Shown one piece after another: positions 1 to 13,525 of a DNA stretch of 64,000 nucleotides. The translations under genes were made by a program, and so were the position numbers. Below the pieces are notes generated by a model. That model saw only the letters and a program-made list of their open reading frames with translations, searched no databases and was not told the origin of the DNA. The stretch spans positions 44,468,201 through 44,532,200 of the forward strand of contig OY821774.1 in NCBI GenBank assembly GCA_963682175.1, read 5' to 3'. Position 1 is the first letter of the stretch, and each line of letters starts with the position of its first letter. The DNA comes from Triglochin maritima. Taxonomy: Eukaryota; Streptophyta; Magnoliopsida; Alismatales; Juncaginaceae.

Positions 1-66
1 TTGAGAGTATCACCAGCTAACTTCTGAGTTATCATAATCATAATCACTTTTTATGTTTGTTTACAG

Positions 67-3000
67 CCATTCGAGGTTATGCATTATCATACCTAATATC
101 CTGTGCTGGGAGAATTCGTTTTTTGCTGATAACACCGGGCATGGTTGCTCTTGATCTTGATGTAAACTTAAAGAACCTCTTCACTCAAGTAGTTGATTGC
201 CTCGAAAACTTACCAAAATCTCAAGGACAAAATGTGTCTCCTGTTGCATGTGATCTTTCGGTGAGTAATGTTGATTTCTGTGTTAATAGAATTTAATTTT
301 TTTATCACTTGCCATATCATACCTAAACTTGTGATACAATGATTGAAAAATGAATCATCAGTATTACTCCAAGCATCTCCAACAAGCTACTCATGGTTAA
401 TGAATTTCCAATTGTCTCTTTGGCTCTTTGCAACTGAAGTTGACAATAAATATAACAGGGTTTATGACATGGTACGTTATGTATGGTACTTTGGGTACTG
501 TAACATCCAAAAGTTTAGTCTCACATTGTCGGATATAGTGACATGAGTCAACTACTACACCACACACCAACATCAGAGCTTGAACCAGCCGGAATTGTGG
601 GAACTAAGTGTTACACCACGATGGTGAGAGTCACTTCTAGAATCCCACAATGCATGATGATCGATTGGCTTGACCCCGACGAGGACGTCAGGTGTTCAAG
701 TGGGGTAGGTTGCAACACCCCAAAACTTTAGTCTCACGTTGTCTAACATGAAAATGTTAGCGCGGAATATAGTGACATGAGTCCACTACTACACCACTTA
801 CCAACTTAAGTTTTGTGACAAAAAAGTGGGTGTTGTGGGTCTGTGGACTCGTGGGTGACGGACTGGGACTCGGGCTCGGTGTGGGTTCGGGGACGGGACG
901 TTACCGGTACAGTTATGATTTTATAAGATATATCAATGTGAAAAAAATATGTTATGTGCTAATTGTCAATTTCCCATCGGTGAGATTGCCAATTCTTACT
1001 ATTGCCACGGAAATAAATGTTTTGGAAGCTTGTCCTTGGCTTCTCTAGAAAACTTCCATCAACTTCCTTTTTAGATGAATGCTTGGTAGGAAACCTGTTA
1101 GTTAGAACATTTATCGCCCAGTTGACAGATGCTCTAGATTACCAAACCTCACTATCATTTACTTGAAATGACTAAATCATAAGGCTTCCTAATTAGTAAA
1201 AGGTTTCAACTAAATGAAGAGACCTCATAACCTGATCTGTTATCAGTTTATTACCCTAAATGTCTCTAAATCAACATACCAATGAAAAATCAATTATTTG
1301 CTGCCTTCTCTAATGGGTTGTTTACAATTTCTCAAACGATATTATAGCATCATGGTTGGAAGTTTGTTACAAGTAGTTTATATCCCAACGATAAAAAACA
1401 AAAGTAGTTTATATCCCTACAAGAAATAAAAACTGAATAATTTTCAAACTGAAGTAAAACCCTTCGTCAGTGTGTATCTCTAGCACTATGTAATTTTCTT
1501 CGTAATTTTCTGTGTGCAAGGTTCAGTCCAACAAAGGTTTTTTAAAAAGCAAACCAAGATTAGGTCAAATATGGTCCAGTCCAGGACCGAACTTAGCCAA
1601 TCCAGTCTTCGGTCCATAGGGTTCAGAGGACTCGATTTTCGGTCCGGGCCTGTCCAGTTCAGTTCTGGATTGACGCACAACTTCAAAACTATGAAATTTT
1701 TGTTTTACTAGTTAAGAATACATTGTAAGTTTGCTTAAGCAACATAGAATGACATACTTCCGCTTCAGTCATCAAATACTTTTTTCTTTTACTCCAAAAT
1801 TTTCTATGGTTATTGCAGCATTTATGAAATTTCTTTTGATTATAGAATTTTCGGAAGCATTGGCTGTCTATATTGATGATTGTTACATCATCTCGTTCAT
1901 CAATAAATGTAAGACACCTAGAAATGGCTACGGTCTCTACGGGAAAGGAAGGCTTGTTGTCGGAAGGGAATGGTGCTTACAATTGGTCGAGGTATACCTT
2001 GCTTACAATTTTTCCTCAGAACTGCTCTTCTGCACCCTATGGTCATATCATTGTCCATAGTCAGTCGTACATAGTACACACATTCTGCCTGCTTAAATCC
2101 CCTTGTAAACATGAGTATGCAAAAAAAGAACATGTATACCCATTCACATTGCTACCTTGACCTTCCACTATTGGTATGCTGCTTTGGTTATTTTGTAGGG
2201 AATACACTCTGGTTAAGTACTAATTAACCCTAAATAAACTTATAGAATGATGGTTCCATCTTCCTTGTTCAGTCAACGAAGCCCAATCATATGCATTGTG
2301 CTCTGTCACTATCTATCGCTACCAGTCAAGCCCTCATTTATCTTCTTCTGTGGTTGATATATTCAAATGGAAAATATTTCCTTTAGTTTCATGAATCTGA
2401 ATCGAGTAATTGGATCTTAGTTTCTCACATAAAAATGGTTTCATGTGTAGCAGCACCAACCATGAGAAATCCACGGATCTACATGTGATGTGTGAACAAG
2501 GAAAGTTGTTTCCCACAACCAATAGCTAAACTAAGTATGGGTAAGGCCCGTAAGGGGCTTGGAATATGTATGATATGAGCTACAATATTCATCTTCTTCA
2601 GTCAAATCCATTTGAATATATTACCCATAAAAGAAAATGAATGAGGGGGTTGACAGATAGTAATAGCCTAATAGGTAATGACAGCACAATGCAGATGAAT
2701 GACAGAGTACAATTGAGATCAACACAATCCAGAATATATCAACGTGGTTTTAGGTCATATCACTATATGAGGGTAAATTCATATATGGTCATGTTTGAAC
2801 TGGTAGATCTGCAAACTTCTTGCAAGATAGTGACAGTTTTTTTTTGTTATTAAGAAGCATAAATACTAAAATATCTGTAATGAAATCGAAAATTCTACAA
2901 AAATGGAAAGGTACATTAGCAATCAAACTAATACCAATGCTAAATTATTTATATTTTCTACTAAGTTGGAAGGGTGAATAATTCAAAGATGAAGTCTGGA

Positions 3001-6000
3001 CCCAGCAAAGCTAATTGGGGTATTTAACCTAAACTCTTTCTAAACCAAATGGAATAAACAACAAAAATAATGTTTATAATGCACCATTCGGTAATTGGTA
3101 TGGGATTGTTGACAAGCTACACATGATGCTTGCAACTATTCTGGAAATTAACTGAAATCATCTAACTGATGGTGATTTGTGTTCATTGTTCGCAGATGTG
3201 TGGATGAACTTGAATCCCAAATATTGAAGCACGGAAGCCTTAAGAAGCTTTACTTTCATCACAATCATCTTACTGCGGTAATACTTATCTGCTCGTTAGG
3301 ATATTAGAGTTTTTTGCTCCTATTGTCTTTCTCCTTTCTGTCACATTTATCTTACATGAAAAGGAGGTGTTTTTGTTTCTACTGTTGTTTTTAAAGATAT
3401 TAACATGAATTCAGGTCTTCAGAAACACCATGTTTGGGCCTGAAGGGCATCCACAACATTGTTGTACATGGTTAGGAGTCGCTAGCTGTTTCCCAGAATG
3501 TGCTTCTGCAGCTTTTCCTGAAGAGGTAACAATTAAGCAATACAGAACTTGTATCTCACTTCCCAGCACATTTAGATTTTAGAGTTGAAGAACAAATAGT
3601 AGTTGAAAATTTTGTTGGTCTTAGACACTAGGTTGCTGCTGCTCTTCTTGGCATTTTTATCAAGACTATATTACAAAAATTGTCCTTTCCATTTTGTTTC
3701 TTTACCAATTGGGGTTGTCCTTTCCATTTTGTTCCTTAGTAAGCTCTCTGGTTGGACTTTTCATGTGGTTTTTAATACCAAGGTCTGTTCTTGCTGGATC
3801 AATCTTCACAATATCTGCCATCTCTAATAATGTCCAAACTGCAGTGAATTTTCTTCTTGAGAATCAACAATACATGGTATCACACCTTCCGATCATCAAA
3901 TTTCTCTCTCTCTTCTCCTAGGACCTTTTTCACTCTAGAAAAATATTGTGTTTCATCACCATGTTGGCTTTAATTTTTTTTCCTGCTCTTCTTGTCCTCA
4001 TACCTTTGTAGAGGTTGGTCTGGTTGGTTATCCACAAGTTCAGCAACCCGCAACCATCTCCTAAAAGGCCAACCACAAATGAGTCATAAAAGCTTAAGCT
4101 AGATTTTTTGTTGTTGTGGTAGACTCGTATCTTATAGACTCTTTAAACTTTTCTCATCTAAGCAATGGGAAACTATCATTGTGGTATTGCAACCTACCCA
4201 CACTCGAATATCTAATGTCCTTGCAAGGGTCAAAGTAAAAGCAAATTAACCATGCGTTGCAGGATTATAGAAGTGTTTCTCACTCATTTTTGGTACAACA
4301 TTTAGTTTTCACAACGTCAGGTTGTTAAAGCTCTGATACCATTTTAACATCTTACGCTCAAACCCACATAGAGTTAGTCAGGTCCATCACCTATAAGTCC
4401 ATTGTCACACGAGACACGACAATCCCTTAATGACTACCACAACTGAGCCATTAAAAGCTTAAACTTGAAATTATAGTAGTAAATCTAAGTCTTATAGAAC
4501 CTAAATATAACAAGAACAAACCAATAAGTTTGTAAAATTTATAGATCTACCTTTCTCACCAATTGACAATGTTGTTGGATGCCTTGGAGAATCACGATTC
4601 CTTTGATTTTCATCTTCATATTCATAGCAAGATTGACAGGTTTGGAATACTCATGAAGTTAAATTTTAAAAAGTTGAGTCTGAGATTAGTTGATTTTTCA
4701 TCAAGAGATAATTGTTTTGTCTACAACATTCATACTTAAAATTAATGGGTTCAATGCTAACACTTGATTGAAAAATAACCAGTTTTTCAAGTAAACATCT
4801 TCTAGAGTGAACATTGGGATCATTTTTCCTTTCCCATATCTGCCAAAAGTTCAGATATGAAAGTTTGTATATGTTAACTGTGTTTAATACTAGGTTTCAA
4901 CTTTCAACTTTCTGAAATTCTTCTGAGTTGATCTGTCTTAGTCGCTTAGTCAATATTAGTAAAATAAATTGTTTTATTTTTTATGTGTAATAGATTAAGC
5001 AGCTCTGTTTTCCTAGAAAGACAAGTTCATGCCGACTACTTGGGGTTATGTGATGATTACATTGTGGTATATATTTAGCTTAAACTGGTTTATAATCTGT
5101 CAACTTCTCTATTGTACATGAAAGCTGGATAAAATAAGCAGAGATGCTGTGTTATATGTTGAATCACTAATTGAATCCATCATGGGTGGGTTAGAAGGAT
5201 TGCTCAACATTCTGGACTCTGAAGGAGGATTTGGCTCTCTAGAGTCCCAGGTATGGTTTATGATTTTCATATGCTAATCTTTGGTTCTAAAGACGGGTGA
5301 CAACCTTTACTATTAAGACTCATACTCCATGAGAATACAGCTTCACCCAGAGCAAGCAGCCATTCGTATGATTCATGGAAGCAAAGTTTCAGGTGTTTCT
5401 CTAAGTTCTTCAAAAGGTGCATTCACTCTACCTTTACCTGGTCATGAGAGCCATCCTTCGAATAGCAATTCTATCAAAATGTAAGGCATTTTTTGCTGCT
5501 AATTTTAAGGATTTCTCATATCCAGTGAGGGGTTACTAAATTACCTTATGTTCAAATTAATAGGTTGGAAGCTGCCACACAGAGGTTAACAAACTTGTGC
5601 TCAACTCTGAATGACATGGAGCCAATATGTGTTTCTAACCATGTCTTCATTCTACGAGAGGTAATTTAGTTTACCTATCAAACACTCTCTCAAACTTGAT
5701 TTCTTTTAGCTTGCTGGAACAATATCCAGTACCTTCTGGGTTACTATACTAACTCTTTCTAGTTTGAAACATTCCATCTAGACAACTTTTGTGGTTGAGA
5801 AAAATCATGCAGACACAGTGTGATGGTCAGTAAGGCTAGGTATAGTTTTATGTGTGGCATCATATATGAGGCAGCTGAGGGTTATACAAGAAAATTTCAT
5901 AAGACATTTCTGATGTACTTTGAGAAAATTGTTGGAAGAGTAGGACATTGGATTCTAATGAGTTTTCTAACATATTTCCACTAGTCCTAATTTTGTGCCT

Positions 6001-9000
6001 TTTAAAAGCAATGGTTTCATTTAGTTCAAGTGAACAAAGAACCCTAAATATAAAGAAGGAATAATGGTAAAACTGTTACTATACAATAAAAATAAATATG
6101 AAAAACACATAGAACCCTAAATATTCTCGTAAGTGTACTTTGAGGTCATCTTCATATAGGAGAGGCGAAGGAGGTGATTGTTGGGTACCTAGGTTAATGG
6201 AGCAAGATTAAAAAGGTGTTAGTGGAGTAGACTAAAGAGGTGTCAGTGGAGAGAGAGTAAAAGAGGTGTTAGTTGTTATTTTTTTGTAGTAGTTGTACTT
6301 TGAGAAGATGAAAGATAGGTTTTGAATGACCAAAGGACTAACACGCTGTAAGTTGCTTTGGGACTATGTGTGGACAGAGCAGGTGAAGCTTAAGACTAAG
6401 GATTGTTACTCATTCTCCGCACATCCTGAGTCATGAAAATGTTCACTTCTCTGATATTAGGTAGATCATGGACCTCTTATTTTTCACTGGGTCATAGAAG
6501 AATAGAGCTGGTGATCAGCTATGGAGGACATGCATGGTATCCAAAGAATCATTAATGACACATGGAAGTTGACTATTCCCTTGAGGTAGAGGGCTATAGG
6601 TCTCAAATTTTAAACTAAAAAAAAACTCTACTTCAACTTGACGAGGTTAGCAGTGATGTGGATATGCTCTTAAGTCTTGACCAAAAAAGAAGCAGCAGAG
6701 ACTGTGCTTCAGAAACAAGAAGTTGCTTGGTTTTATCACCCAATTCCACTTAGCAGCCCCTTTTCAATTTCCTCTCAAGCCATCAACCAGGTTCTTGGGT
6801 TTTTTTTTTTTGTAATCTAAAATTTGAAAAGAAGAAAATAATAACAAACTTACAAAAACTTTTGGAATCCTGGAAGGGTCTATATGGTGCATTGCTTCTA
6901 AGGTTCTCTGAGTTCAGAATTTTATATGTATGATTTTCTTTCTCCAAGATTATAATGCCATGTTACAGTGCATGTTAAGTTCCTGAATCAATTGCCTAAG
7001 TTTGTTTTCTCTTTTCTTGTGTAGTATATGAGGGACTGCATCATTGGTAATTTTAGGAGGAGGCTGTCGGCAGTAGTTAAAACAGATAATAGTCTCCAGC
7101 GTCCTTCTGCTATGGAGTCATTGATTCGAAGACATATTGGCATCATTCATCTAACAGAACAACATATTAGCATGGACCTGACAGAAGGGATTAGGGAGGT
7201 TCTTTTGTCGGAGACATTTTCTGATGCCACCTCATATTTGCAAACATTTGAGAGAAATGAAGACCAAAATACTGGATCTGCAATTGAGACTGTCTGTGGT
7301 TGGTACATCGAAAATATAGTTAAAGATAAAATTGGAGCTGATGTTGTTTTTGCCCCCTTTCACAACTGCTTCAAAAGCTCTAAAGCATTTGGGGGTAATT
7401 GTGCCGAGTCATATACTAGTGTTGGAGAACTGAAAGCGTTATTTCATATTTTTGGTGGCTATGGGTTTGCTAGACTTGACAAGTTGCTGGTGGATCACGT
7501 ATGTGCACTTCTGAAGTGCATATACGCAACCATGAAGTCTAATCAAGAAGTACTGCAAACAATTGCTGGGAGTTTACATTCGAGTGACAGAATAGAACGA
7601 GAGGCAAGTTTGAAGCAAATTATGGATATGGAAACACTTATTGGAATTTGTATCGAGGTAGGGCATGCCATAGCTTTTCGTCATATCCTAGTAGAAGCTG
7701 CTGGAGCTGTACTGCAAGAGAAGACCCCTCTGATTGTTTCGTTGCTTTCTGGCGTAATCAATCATTTACCAGATGGATTGCCTGAGGAGGCTGGATTAAG
7801 CAGGTTGAGAAGGGTGGCGAATAGCATAGGGGTGGACGGGAAGCAGGATATCGAGTGGATAAATGTTATTATGGCGGAGATTTTTGGTGTCAGTGAAGAC
7901 TCCTGGATCTTGCTTCCTTATCTTTGTGCTTCATTTATGGCATCCAACATCTGGAATACAACTTCATATGATGTAACAACTGGGGGTTTTAACAATAACA
8001 TTCACTGCTTGGCAAGGTAAGATTCTTCTAATATTTTATTTTCTCGTGTTAGTAGTGTTATAGTGCTGCCTCAATGATTCTTCTGCTTGTGGTACTAGTT
8101 TGTAGTTATATATTTACTGCTGATGCTACTATCGGTTTTAGGGAAAAATATAAAATTCTATATACTAGATCATGGGATGAATGTTAGGAAGAACCTGTCA
8201 TCAACATATATTAGAGGATTTGGTTTACCAGTTTCTATTCCACAATGCAACATAACATCCAACATTTCAACATGCACCTTCCTTCCAAACTGTATTTATT
8301 CGGTATTAGAAATAAAGTGATCATGGACACTATAGAAACGTGGTAGCATTGACACATAAAGCATCAATAAGCTATACTGATGTAAAATTGATACAACTTC
8401 TTTAGAGCAAGAATATGTTATTTTAAAATTAACTGTTCTTTATCGCAGGTGTATCAGTGCTTTAATTGCTGGAAGCGATTTCGCAAGGTCTTCAAGAAAG
8501 GAACAAAAGAGACAATCTTTCTCTAACGGTCATGGAGATGATGCATTTGATTCTGAAAAACAGACTCGGGCATTAGTTGAAGCAAACATAAAGTCTGCCA
8601 TGCAGCTTTATGTAAACAGTGCTGCTGTAATAGTGCTTGATTCATGGAAGGACAGCAACAGGTACTGCTAATTTTGATTATTAATCAGTAATCTAAATTG
8701 TACTAAGATATGAACTTGTACATCAACTCCCACTCTTAACGGCTAAAATATTAGTATCTAGGATTGGGCAACTTTTTGCGAACCAAAGTAAATCAGCAAA
8801 GGTAAAATTGACAGAGAATGATAGTCTACCTGCCAACCGTAAGTGGAATCAGGGGAACATAATCAAGCCTTCTCAATTTCTCTGTAATACAGATGGGCCA
8901 CAACTAGCTGATCCAGTATCAGTGCCTTTGTATTATGGTTTTGGCTTACAAGTTGTTTCTAATACAACAACAACAAAGTCTTTTATCCCAAACTAGTTGG

Positions 9001-12000
9001 GGTAGGCTAGAAATGAAACTCTAAGCAGTCACGGTTCAGGCACGTGAATCGCATTCTTCCACGTGTTTCTATTCAATGCAAATTCTCGAGGAACATTCCA
9101 ATCTTTTAAATTTCTTTTGAACATTTCCTCCCAAGTCAATCGTGGTTTACATCTTCCTCTTTTTATGTCTTTGATCCGATTCAATACCCCCTTCTTATAG
9201 GTACCTCCATAGGTCTTCTTTGTACATGTCCAAACCATCTCAGTTTGTGTTTGATAACTTTCTTTTCCATTGGAGCAACTCCAACTCTCTCACGAATGTT
9301 TTCATTTATAATTTGATCCATTTGCGTATGACCACACATTCACCTCAACATCCTCATTTCAGATACACTCATCTTTTGTATATGTTGTTTTTTAATGACC
9401 CAACATTCCGCACCATATAGCATTGCAAGTCTTATTGTGGTTTTATAAAATTTTCCTTTTAACTTAAGTAGAATTTTCTTGTCACATAAGACACCTGAGA
9501 TTTGTCATCATTTCATCCATTCTGCTCTAATTCTATGGTTAACATCTTCATCGATCTCCCCATCTTTTTGAAGTATTGATCCAAGATATCGAAAAATATA
9601 TTTTCTACGCACCACTTGCCCATCTAATATAATCTCATCTTCCTGAGTATTAACGGTACTGAAACAACACTTCTTATATTCAGTTTTACATCTACTTAGT
9701 TTAAATTTTTTTTGTTTCTAAAGTATTTCTTCACAACTCTAGTTTTTTCTCCACACCTACTCTACTTTCGTCAATTAATACTACATCATCCGCAAAAAGC
9801 ATATACCATGAAACCTCACATTGTATGTCTTTTGTCACCACATCCATTACTAAAGCAAAGAGATATGGACTTAAAGCTGAACCCTGATGAAGTTCAATCT
9901 TAATCGGAAAAGTTTTAGTCACACAATCACAAATTCTAAAGCTAATTTCAACTCCTTCGTACATATATTTAATTAAATTCACATATTTTGTTGATACATT
10001 TTTCTTCTCTAGGGTCCACCACATAACATTTCTTGGAACTTTGTCATATGCTTTTTCTAAATCAATAAAACTCGTGTAGATCTTTCTTTTGTTCTTTATA
10101 CCTCTCCATAAGTTGTCTAATAAAAATATGACCTATATCGTTGACCTTTCAGGCATGAAACCAAATTGATTATCTCTAACACATGTCTTTTTCCTTAGAC
10201 GGTGCTCAATTATTTTTTCCCACAATTTCATAGTATGACACATGAGTTTGATACCTCTATAGTTAGTGCAACTTTGAATATCTCATTTATTCTTGTAAAT
10301 TGACACTAAAGTACTTCTCCACTCATTTGGTATTTTATTTTTCTCAAAGATACTACTAAACAATTTAGTTAACCACGTTACTGTTTTATCCCCAAGACAT
10401 TCACACCTCAATCGGGATCTCGTCTGGTCTTAAAGCCTTACCAACTTTCATCATTTTTAAGGCTTCCTTAACCTCAACTTCTCTTATCCTCCGTACAAAT
10501 CGTCTGTTAGATTCCTCAATTGTATCATCCACTTCAAAAGTGTCGCTATCATTTTCTCCATTGAACAACTTATCAAAATACCATCTCCACCTTTCCTTGA
10601 TATCCTCCCCCTTAACGAAAAGATTATTATTATCATCTTTAATGCATTTAACTTGATTAAGCTCTCTAATTTTCTTCTCTCTTATTTTAGCCAACTTATA
10701 TATTTCAACATCTTCCTCATTTGATCTCAACTTTTAGTATAAATTCTCATAAACAACCTCTCTAGCCTCTCTTACTGCTTTCTTAGCTTTTTTATTAGTC
10801 AACATATTCTTCTAATTTAGTTTCATTTTTATCTTTAAACCATATCTTATAACAATTTTTCTTAGTTTTAATTGTCTGTTGTACATCATCATTCCACCAC
10901 CACATGTCTCTCGAATCTATTCTACCTCCTCTACTCTCCCTCACAAACTTCTTCAGTCACTCATCGAATGTAAGATGACATATTCTCCCACATACTATTA
11001 GTGTCTCCTACAACATCCCAAGGTCCTTTTGTCATAAGTCTATTCCTAAATCTCATATATTTTCTCCTTTAAGATTCTATCACTTAATCTTCACATCTTT
11101 ATTACACTTATTTCGTGTCACACCAATACGAAAGCGAAAGTTCACTACTACCAACTTATGTTGAGTCACCACACACTCTCCAAGTATTACCTTACAATTT
11201 ATACAAAATCCTCGATCATCTTTTCGAGTAAGCACAAAATCAACATGATCAGCCCCTACCAAGCTTCTTCAAGCTGATAACTAGTTTAAATTTCTAGGTC
11301 CTAGTTGGGCAAAGCAGCAATCTCATCTATCCTAAGCATAAGGTTTACTTTTGTTGATGCTGAGATCATCTTATAGCACCATGTTCACTTTTGTTGATGC
11401 TGAGATCATCTTATAGCACCATGTTGACACCTATTCTCCACCAATCTTGTCAAACACAAAATGCCAAATCATCTTGTGTACCTTGAAAATTAAATCCTAC
11501 CATAATCGCCATGTCTTACTCAAGCATGGTTTGAAAAGAAATTCTCATGGATCGTAATGGTGTTTTTATCCAAGTCATAGCTAAAAATGTTAAGAAATTG
11601 CATAATCCAAATTAAAATAGCACACACACTACTATGATGTTGTCAGATATATGGCTATATGCATTGGATATCTCTACTAACAAAAGAATTGGCAACAGAT
11701 GTTTTTATTAGTTATGCTTCCTTTCATGGACGGTAGGAGGCTCGAATCGTTCACTGTTTACATACCTCTTCCCGATGCTAGAGATCGAGATTCAATGCTT
11801 TTCATCTCCTCCAACTTACTAGGGTGTGGCAGGATAATTTGAGTTTGGCCGGCATTGTATCAAATTTGCTAGTTGGAAGCAGGGAACGAGAGGTTTTAAG
11901 TTCTCCATATTTTTGCTCTTGTTGCTGAGAGTTGGTTACATGCTAACTTCTGCAAGAATAATAGAACTAGATTTGAATTCTTTCGGAATCTTGACAGGAT

Positions 12001-12888
12001 ACCTCATGCTTTTCAATATATAAATTGATTGTGGCAGATCATACATGCATCTCCAGCCTGCTGCAACTCTTCATCCATAGAAAAATGCCAGTTTTGGCGT
12101 TATCTACTTATTCATTTGTTTGATCAGAAACTGTGGTTTAACTTCTAGCACACACGTGAAAACGGTAGAATACATTCCATCAGGGTTTCTCACATTTCGC
12201 AAGGGCCAATTCACCTGTTCTCTCATTGTATGCTAAGTTGTTACATTTCTTGTTTCCTTTTCTTGTTGCTCCTTTTTCCTTTCTCTGCCATCTGATTTTT
12301 ATCTAGTCTCTATTGGCTTAACTTTATAAGAATCTTTACTGCAGTCTGACTGACTTCTACACATACATGAAAAATGAGTAGTTCCATTTCTATATTTGCA
12401 GGTATACAATCGTCCCCAAGCTGATATTCCTGGATCAGCTTTGCGACTTATCACCGTACCTTCCAAGAAGCACGCTCGAAAGTTATATTCCATATGCCCT
12501 TCTTCGCTCCATATACAATCAACAATCAATGAATTCCTTGTCTGTTGTTATGGAATTATTCACTCAATCACCAAGACATTCACCAGCAATCTCTCTTGTG
12601 CATTCTTCTCCGTCCACCAGACTGAATCGTTGGAATGCTACACCTCAACCCGGCACATACGACTCAACTTATTTCGCAAACGCACAGCACAAAGAGCAGC
12701 CATTGTATGACGTCGATGGTTTTGGTCACAGAGCTGATGAAAAGCAACCACGCAACCCAAGACGATCAGGGCCTTTAGATTACATGTCGAGCCGAAAAAT
12801 GAAATTTATAGGAAGCACAAGCTCTTTAGGAAAGGGACTTAGTCCGTTGCCGAGATTAGTCTCAAAATCTGGTCCTTTACACAAGTAG
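67..12888 (+). CDS. NAP1: NAP1/NCKAP1 (SCAR/WAVE complex subunit), 3' part of gene
   Basis: Subunit of the plant SCAR/WAVE regulatory complex, which activates ARP2/3-driven actin nucleation in the cytoplasm and at the plasma membrane (trichome and pavement-cell shape; GNARLED in Arabidopsis). Ten exons can be joined in one frame: 67-260, 1846-1991, 3196-3277, 3415-3525, 5125-5250, 5341-5480, 5564-5660, 7025-8016, 8449-8661 and 12402-12888. All have GT/AG borders and matching phases, giving 861 residues plus a TAG stop. Recognisable stretches include AIRGYALSYLISCAGRIRF in the first exon, YNWSRCVDELESQ across one splice, and KLIFLDQLCDLSPYLPRS in the last exon. The C-terminus is low-complexity and Ser/Pro-rich, ending RLVSKSGPLHK. 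The family is about 1,400 residues long, so roughly the N-terminal 540 lie left of the window. The reading frame looks intact. Large introns hold TRIM and LINE insertions. I am very sure of the family and fairly sure of each splice site. Confidence 0.94.
499..803 (+). mobile_element. TRIM-like LTR retrotransposon remnant in NAP1 intron
   Basis: Two direct repeats, about 499-569 and 711-803, share the core TAGTGACATGAGTC followed by ACTACTACACCAC. They flank a short non-coding middle of about 140 bp. Directly after the left repeat, CATCAGAGC (about 571-579) resembles the initiator-Met tRNA primer-binding site TGGTATCAGAGC. Short LTRs, a tRNA primer site and no coding capacity are the hallmarks of a terminal-repeat retrotransposon in miniature. 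It lies in the intron 261-1845. A related copy in reverse orientation lies near 4.0-4.5 kb. The ends are approximate and I did not find a clean target duplication. Confidence 0.6.
4010..4510 (-). mobile_element. Second TRIM-like element, reverse orientation, NAP1 intron
   Basis: The exact complement of the tRNA-iMet primer site, GCTCTGATACCA, sits at 4330-4341. Diverged direct repeats flank it: 4076-4148 (ATGAGTCATAAAAGCTTAAG...) and 4440-4506 (CTGAGCCATTAAAAGCTTAAA...). The internal part between about 4180 and 4330 is the reverse complement of the internal part of the element near 499-803: both contain the equivalent of GGGTAGGTTGCAA and an AACTAA(A/G)TGTT core. It is therefore a minus-strand member of the same TRIM family, older and more diverged. 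It is non-coding, the boundaries are approximate, and it sits in the intron 3526-5124. Confidence 0.55.
8955..11270 (-). mobile_element. Decayed LINE (non-LTR retrotransposon) in NAP1 intron
   Basis: Minus-strand fragments of a plant LINE ORF2 lie in order from right to left. Endonuclease-side residues are at 11080-11262 (GADHVDFVLTRKD). The reverse-transcriptase N-terminal part is at 10401-10730, ending with an altered GKALRPDEIP motif. The catalytic part is at 9731-10024, with HQGSALSPYLFALVMD and the YMLFADDVVL box. A C-terminal tail is at 9029-9238 (RCKPRLTWEEMFKRNLKDW). Frames change and stops separate the blocks, so the element is dead. The 3' end (left side) has the familiar CCAACTAGTTTGGGATAAAA and a GTTGTTGTTGTATTAG simple tail at about 8955-9000. 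It lies in the last NAP1 intron (8662-12401), antisense to the gene. Confidence 0.88.
11341..11424. repeat. Two-copy 41-bp tandem repeat in NAP1 intron
   Basis: The stretch TTTTGTTGATGCTGAGATCA followed by TCTTATAGCACCATGTT occurs twice back to back at about 11346-11383 and 11387-11424, with almost no differences. It is a recent short tandem duplication just beyond the LINE remnant. No coding or regulatory meaning is visible. The rest of the intron to 12401 shows nothing recognisable. Confidence 0.75.
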
Positions 12889-13399
12889 ATCACAGAAGCC
12901 AACAAGTTTGTATCTTATTGTATGTTTTATGATGATTTTGTACCTACTTGTACCATGTATTAGTTAAATTGTTGTTTTATACAAGTCGAATTCCTGACTT
13001 AAAAGTCTTAAATTTTCTTATGTTTGCTCTCTTCCCATATTAACATTTCAGAGTAAAGGAAGTTATATTTCTTGGGCCAAGTTTATTTCTTTATCATTTT
13101 GTTTCTTGGATCTAACAAGTACCAGAACTTTGACTCTTTGAGAGGATGTTAGCTCTTGTTCATTCTCACTTTAGCCACAAGCTTAACTTTATACTATTTA
13201 AGCTAACCAATTCAGATGACAAAAATAATTGCTAATTTGTTGTGATAATGTTCATCTATGTGTATAGTTTTATTGCATTTTCCATAAGATATTGTAAATT
13301 GCGAGCATGTATTTTTTTTAGTCAATGCATGTATATATTGTTCGAGTGTTGAAATCATGTTGATTTAGGTTAAACTTTGTAAGGTATTGTATAGAGGCT
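12889..13399. other. NAP1 3' UTR and intergenic spacer
   Basis: About 510 bp between the NAP1 stop and the solo LTR. It is AT-rich, with T-rich stretches and possible poly(A) signals downstream of the stop. I see no further gene or repeat. Confidence 0.6.
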
Positions 13400-13488
13400 A
13401 GAGCTGTAACGTACCCGAAAACAGCAGAAATTTAAACAATAATAAAGACCGTCAACGGTCAACACAGGCACGTCACTGGAAAACAAAC

Positions 13489-13492
<4 letters not shown>

Positions 13493-13523
<31 letters not shown>
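13493..13523. repeat. (TA)n microsatellite
   Basis: A run of about 15 TA units inside the solo LTR. It is absent from the matching place in the LTR copies at 50.5 and 57.2 kb, so it expanded after divergence. Confidence 0.9.
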
Positions 13524-13525
<2 letters not shown>

